From assembly GCA_024637045.1 (NCBI GenBank), contig JAGXFX010000001.1, positions 1-64,000 of the forward strand: a DNA stretch of 64,000 nt. The letters run 5' to 3'. This DNA comes from Soehngenia sp. (GTDB lineage: Bacteria; Bacillota; Clostridia; Tissierellales; Tissierellaceae). Shown in pieces: positions 60,948-64,000 of the stretch; positions within the stretch are counted from its first letter, which is position 1; every line of letters begins with the position of its first letter. Position numbers and translations under genes: made by a program. Below the pieces are notes generated by a model that made no database searches, had not been told where the DNA came from, and saw nothing but the letters and a program-made list of their open reading frames with translations.

Positions 60948-61970
60948 ATGGTTAAAAGGCAAAGGATCACAATAAATGATGTAGCCAGGGAAGCGGGAGT
61001 TTCACCATCAACTGTATCAAGAGTAATATCCAAAAATCCAAGAATCAGCAAATTGACAACTGAAAGCGTATTGTCACACATGAAAAGACTTGGCTATCAT
61101 CCAAATGCAATAGCAAGGAATCTGGCTATAAATTCGTCAAAAACTATCGCTCTGATAATGCCAGAAAATCCTGGGGAGGCGCTCTTAAATCCATTTTTTC
61201 CGGTAGCGCTTAGAGGGATAGTAAAGACATCCACAAAAAATGGATATGATATTCTGCTATCATCAACCACAGAAATCACTGATATGCAAATTGTAAAAGG
61301 ATTGGTCTCTGCTGCAAAGGTAGATGGAGTTCTATTCATGACCAGTAAGATTGAGAATAAGTCAATTGAGTATCTTCGCGAAATTGAATTCCCCTTTTCA
61401 GTAATTGGATCTCCATACGAGGATGTGGATGACACAAATCATGTGGACAATGATAACGAAAGAGCCTCCTATGAGTTGACAACATATTTGGTGGACAAGG
61501 GATCCAAAAGCATAGCACTGATAACTGGAGGAAGATTCCTGACTTTGACAGAACAAAGGATAAAGGGCTTTAGAAGAGCTATATCAGAAAAGGGATTGGA
61601 CGAAGAAAGCGGGAGATTATTTGTCGGTGAATTTAACGAGGAAACCGGCTACAGATATGCAAGGGAAATAATCGATTCTGGAGAGAAATTTGATGCAGTT
61701 GTAGCAACAGACGATGTTGTTGCATACGGTGTTGTTTCGGCTTTTATTGAAAGAGGATTAAGTGTCCCGGAGGATACTATGGTAGCAGGCTTCAACAATA
61801 GCTTATTGTCCAGACAATGTGCAGTACCAATAACATCAGTGGAAATTAATGCAGACTTGCTTGGAGCCCAGGCAGTGGATATAATAATGGAAAATATACG
61901 CAATGGTGAAAGACAGAAAAAGAGAACAGTTCCTTGCACGATATTCAAGAGAAAATCCACATGGGATTAG
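60948..61970 (+). CDS. malR: LacI family transcriptional regulator (MalR-like)
   Basis: 340 residues: an N-terminal HTH (ITINDVAREAGVSPSTVSRVISKNPRISKLT) with a hinge helix HPNAIARNLA, and a periplasmic-binding-protein-like effector domain. It is the last gene of the maltodextrin operon, 13 bases after malK. Two CG-centred operators of the LacI type lie before malQ and malE, so autogenous and operon-wide repression relieved by a maltodextrin is likely. Confidence 0.9.
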   Translation: MVKRQRITINDVAREAGVSPSTVSRVISKNPRISKLTTESVLSHMKRLGYHPNAIARNLAINSSKTIALIMPENPGEALLNPFFPVALRGIVKTSTKNGYDILLSSTTEITDMQIVKGLVSAAKVDGVLFMTSKIENKSIEYLREIEFPFSVIGSPYEDVDDTNHVDNDNERASYELTTYLVDKGSKSIALITGGRFLTLTEQRIKGFRRAISEKGLDEESGRLFVGEFNEETGYRYAREIIDSGEKFDAVVATDDVVAYGVVSAFIERGLSVPEDTMVAGFNNSLLSRQCAVPITSVEINADLLGAQAVDIIMENIRNGERQKKRTVPCTIFKRKSTWD

Positions 61971-61972
61971 AT

Positions 61973-62000
61973 AACCTGGCATAAATATGTCGGGTTTTTT
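61973..62000 (+). terminator. Terminator of the maltodextrin operon
   Basis: AACCTGGCAT and ATGTCGGGTT pair (two wobble pairs) around AAAT, followed by TTTT. Confidence 0.8.
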
Positions 62001-62129
62001 AAATGTTCTGGAAAATGATACTTTATTTTGCTAAATAGCTATTTTGTGATTGAAAACCTTGTCAAATAGTGGTAATATCTTATTATGGTGGAATATTCCG
62101 CTAAATAATTCAGTACTGCGAGGGATAAT

Positions 62130-62744
62130 ATGGACCACAAGCTGATGGAGGATAACTTACAAAAAATAGAATCCGTAGTTTCAAGTAAGATTGTTTTCGG
62201 AAATGGCAACAACATTGATGAAATCCATCTTGTAGCAAATGGTCACAGAGGACCCAAGCAAATAGCCAGAGACGTTCAATCAATTTTACTTGCTACATAT
62301 GACATAGATGTTGATCACAAAAAGATAAGCATAGCCCAGATTCAAGACGATACGCTCAGGAGAAAAGCCAACAGAGTGAAGTTGGAAGGTGTACTTAGGG
62401 AGTCTCGTGATTCCAGAGCGATAATTAAGGTAGCAATCTCTCTTGATGGAGAGGAGTTTACAAGCTCAAGGACAGGAGTAAATTCTTCCAGAAACACAGA
62501 CAGAATGCTTGTGGAAACGACATTGGATGTGGTACAGGAAGCAAATGGATTTGAAGACATATTTTTATTTGACGATATAAGACAGGTTCCAGTTGCGGGA
62601 ACAAATATAATAGTAATTTGTGTAACTGGAGTTATCGCTGAAACAGAGCAGAGACTTTGCGGTGCAAGTGTTGTTGGCACTGATTATAACAAGGCAGTTG
62701 TCAAAGCTACACTTGATGCAGTAAACAGATTTATCACAAAATAG
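62130..62744 (+). CDS. Conserved hypothetical protein, 204 residues
   Basis: A soluble alpha/beta protein in two parts. The first (residues 1-75) contains VANGHRGPKQIARDVQSILLATYDIDVDHKKISIAQI. The second half has VETTLDVVQEANG and a closing VVGTDYNKAVVKATLDAVNRFI. I recall similar proteins of unknown function in Clostridia and Actinobacteria, but no name. The gene starts with ATG after a GCGAGGGA site and precedes the sORF/HD-GYP region. Confidence 0.65.
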   Translation: MDHKLMEDNLQKIESVVSSKIVFGNGNNIDEIHLVANGHRGPKQIARDVQSILLATYDIDVDHKKISIAQIQDDTLRRKANRVKLEGVLRESRDSRAIIKVAISLDGEEFTSSRTGVNSSRNTDRMLVETTLDVVQEANGFEDIFLFDDIRQVPVAGTNIIVICVTGVIAETEQRLCGASVVGTDYNKAVVKATLDAVNRFITK

Positions 62745-62787
62745 TGATAAATGCCGGCTGATCCAAACTTTTTTACTTAGCGAAGCG

Positions 62788-62842
62788 AATATAGCATGCC
62801 TCACTAGCGAATGGCATAGTACTCTAAAGGAGGCTATATTCG
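62788..62842 (+). promoter_or_regulatory. Hairpin that buries the ribosome binding site of the small ORF
   Basis: CGAATATAGC pairs exactly with GCTATATTCG directly before the ATG. After a three-base bulge CCTC pairs with the GAGG of the AAAGGAGG site. The site would be hidden unless the hairpin is opened. A further ATGCC/GGCAT repeat lies within the loop. Confidence 0.6.
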
Positions 62843-62920
62843 ATGAAAAAAATCGCAAGCGTACTACTAAGCGTAATGGCAATGGCATTAGCAGCAGGCG
62901 CACATTATTCACTAATCTAG
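62843..62920 (+). CDS. Small hydrophobic peptide, 25 residues
   Basis: MKKIASVLLSVMAMALAAGAHYSLI: a short basic start and one hydrophobic helix. It is preceded by a good AAAGGAGG site buried in a hairpin. The codon choice (many GCA, CTA, AGC, GTA) and short direct repeats (AAGCGTA) differ from neighbouring genes. It could be a membrane peptide such as a type I toxin, a leader peptide of the HD-GYP gene, or a signal-peptide remnant. It is too short for the ORF track. Confidence 0.5.
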   Translation: MKKIASVLLSVMAMALAAGAHYSLI

Positions 62921-62978
62921 TAATTTCAAAGTAAACAAAGCCGGCATTTACAATATAAGTAGGGAAGGGGGCTTTGAA

Positions 62979-64000
62979 ATGCAGCTAAACAGAAAAACCA
63001 AGCTATATTTAGGATTTCTAGTTATAATAGCATTGCTATTGTACTCATATGTTTTTGTTAATTTTTCGATTAATAACATTTGGATGTTTCTGTTTTGGGC
63101 TATATTAGCAATTGTAGTAGAATCACTTTTGATTCCCATGCCTAATAATACAGTTGGAGTGTCTGTAGGGTATGCAGTGAATATATCTTCTATAATTGTT
63201 GGAGGACCATTATTAGCTACTACTGTAGTTGGATTGGGCTTCTTGCTTAGAGCACCTAAAATTGAAGGCAGAGGATATGTTCATGTTTTCAATTTACCTC
63301 CTCACAAATCTATTTTCAATGTTACTCAAAGTGTAATAGTAACTTCAATTATGAGTGTTACCTATGTCTATTCAGGAGGAAGCATTGGAAGTTTCAATTT
63401 TTTGTCGACAATAATAATAACTTTAATTGGGGTAGTTCTTAACACTTCAATAATATCAGGTTATCTTGCGTTGGTTAGTGATTCTAAATTTGTAGAAACT
63501 TGGATTTCAAATATTAAAGGGACATTACCAAGTTCAATAGCTGTTGGAGTAATTGGTATAATAATTGCACTGGCATATATCGGATACGGTTATGGAGCAG
63601 TTATCCTATTCTTTGGACCATTACTGCTTGCAAGATATTCATTTAAACTATACATAGAAATGAGAAATCTTTACCTTTCAACTATTCAGGCACTTAACAA
63701 GACCGTTGAAGCCAAGGATCCATATACAAGTGGACATGCAAACAGAGTTGAAAAATTTGCCGTTGATCTAGCCAAAGCTTATCATCTGCCATTTGAAGGT
63801 ATACAGAATCTAAAGACCGCATCAATACTTCATGATATAGGTAAAATTGGAATTCATGACGAAATATTGAACAAGGCATCACGACTTACTCAAGAAGAGT
63901 TCCAGGAAATCATGAGACATCCTTCAATAGGTGCAGAAATAATCAGCAAGGTTGACTTCTTAAATGATATTACAACTATTGTTAAGCATCACCATGAAAG
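62979..64000 (+). CDS. HD-GYP domain membrane protein, cut by the window end
   Basis: At least 340 residues, open at the window edge, which is why the ORF track missed it. The N-terminal ~225 residues contain six or seven hydrophobic helices of a membrane sensor type. From about residue 237 an HD-GYP domain begins: NKTVEAKDPYTSGHANRV, ASILHDIGKIGIHDEILNK and RHPSIGAEIISKV, with the HD pair and GYP-region helices. HD-GYP enzymes hydrolyse cyclic di-GMP. The start ATG at 62979 is preceded by GGAAGGGGG. The catalytic domain is incomplete here. Confidence 0.88.
   Translation, partial: MQLNRKTKLYLGFLVIIALLLYSYVFVNFSINNIWMFLFWAILAIVVESLLIPMPNNTVGVSVGYAVNISSIIVGGPLLATTVVGLGFLLRAPKIEGRGYVHVFNLPPHKSIFNVTQSVIVTSIMSVTYVYSGGSIGSFNFLSTIIITLIGVVLNTSIISGYLALVSDSKFVETWISNIKGTLPSSIAVGVIGIIIALAYIGYGYGAVILFFGPLLLARYSFKLYIEMRNLYLSTIQALNKTVEAKDPYTSGHANRVEKFAVDLAKAYHLPFEGIQNLKTASILHDIGKIGIHDEILNKASRLTQEEFQEIMRHPSIGAEIISKVDFLNDITTIVKHHHE

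Larger units (their letters stand above)
62748..62950. repeat. Twelve-base inverted repeat flanking a small ORF
   Basis: TAAATGCCGGCT (62748-62759) and AGCCGGCATTTA (62939-62950) are exact complements about 180 bases apart. In a transcript they would join the two ends of the small-ORF message. Each contains the palindrome GCCGGC. Confidence 0.6.

Noticed and set aside
62760-62842. A cyclic di-GMP riboswitch before the HD-GYP gene
   Set aside because: The conserved core sequences of the GEMM-I and class II riboswitches, as far as I can recall them, are absent; the hairpin is directly over the small ORF start instead.
1-64000. CRISPR arrays, rRNA genes, insertion sequences with transposases and prophage genes
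   Set aside because: None was seen on either strand; the only repeat-type mobile candidate is the MITE-like block at 12.2 kb.

Overview
The window looks like a chromosomal segment of a low-GC Gram-positive (Bacillota) bacterium, most likely an anaerobic member of the Clostridia/Tissierellia. The evidence is the AT-rich sequence, strong AGGAGG-type ribosome binding sites, frequent TTG and GTG starts, TTGACA/TATAAT promoters, and family content typical of such organisms (rubrerythrin-like protein, C_GCxxG_C_C protein, YitT, DegV/DAK fusion, HD-GYP, PadR/HAAS pair). Two genes, and possibly a third, carry an in-frame TGA where a cysteine is expected. This suggests an organism that inserts selenocysteine, although no sel gene lies in the window.

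Layout. 0-6 kb: a minus-strand operon moxR - DUF58 - membrane transglutaminase - M20 peptidase. 6-12 kb: a secreted beta-propeller protein, a lemA-DUF2207 operon and a padR-HAAS operon, then a MITE-like repeat. 12-17 kb: DUF1801 protein, rarD permease, CPA2 antiporter divergent from a P-II-like protein, and rsgA behind a structured leader. 17-22 kb: a complete pyruvate-dehydrogenase-type operon (E1alpha, E1beta, E2, E3). 22-24 kb: psuK-psuG for pseudouridine breakdown. 24-31 kb: a nonsense-mutated C39-like peptidase, an aminotransferase, two transporters, a C_GCxxG_C_C protein, an amidohydrolase, mnmA and tRNA-Ala(GGC). 31-44.6 kb: mostly plus-strand housekeeping and membrane genes (ybjQ, AI-2E, acetate permease, GNAT, truA, yitT, OYE, ferritin-like, isochorismatase, thioredoxin, CBS, DUF2177, DegV-DAK2, DUF1295, DUF523/1722).

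44.6-48.6 kb is the most unusual stretch. It holds an HTH regulator split by one TGA, a DnaJ-domain membrane protein, an O6-alkylguanine-DNA alkyltransferase whose catalytic Cys codon is TGA, a short scar with two gene remnants, and a MerT-like membrane protein whose Cys-Cys pair is Cys-TGA. Both of the last two have a plausible bacterial SECIS hairpin just after the TGA. 48.7-51 kb: a baeRF-type protein and a rhodanese.

51-62 kb is a maltodextrin/glycogen module: malQ, glucan phosphorylase, maltodextrin-binding lipoprotein, small membrane protein, MalF-like permease with a very long charged N-terminus, MalG, MalK and a LacI-type regulator. Matching CG-centred operators sit before malQ and before the binding protein. 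The window ends with a conserved hypothetical, a hydrophobic 25-residue ORF whose ribosome binding site is buried in a hairpin, and a truncated HD-GYP gene.
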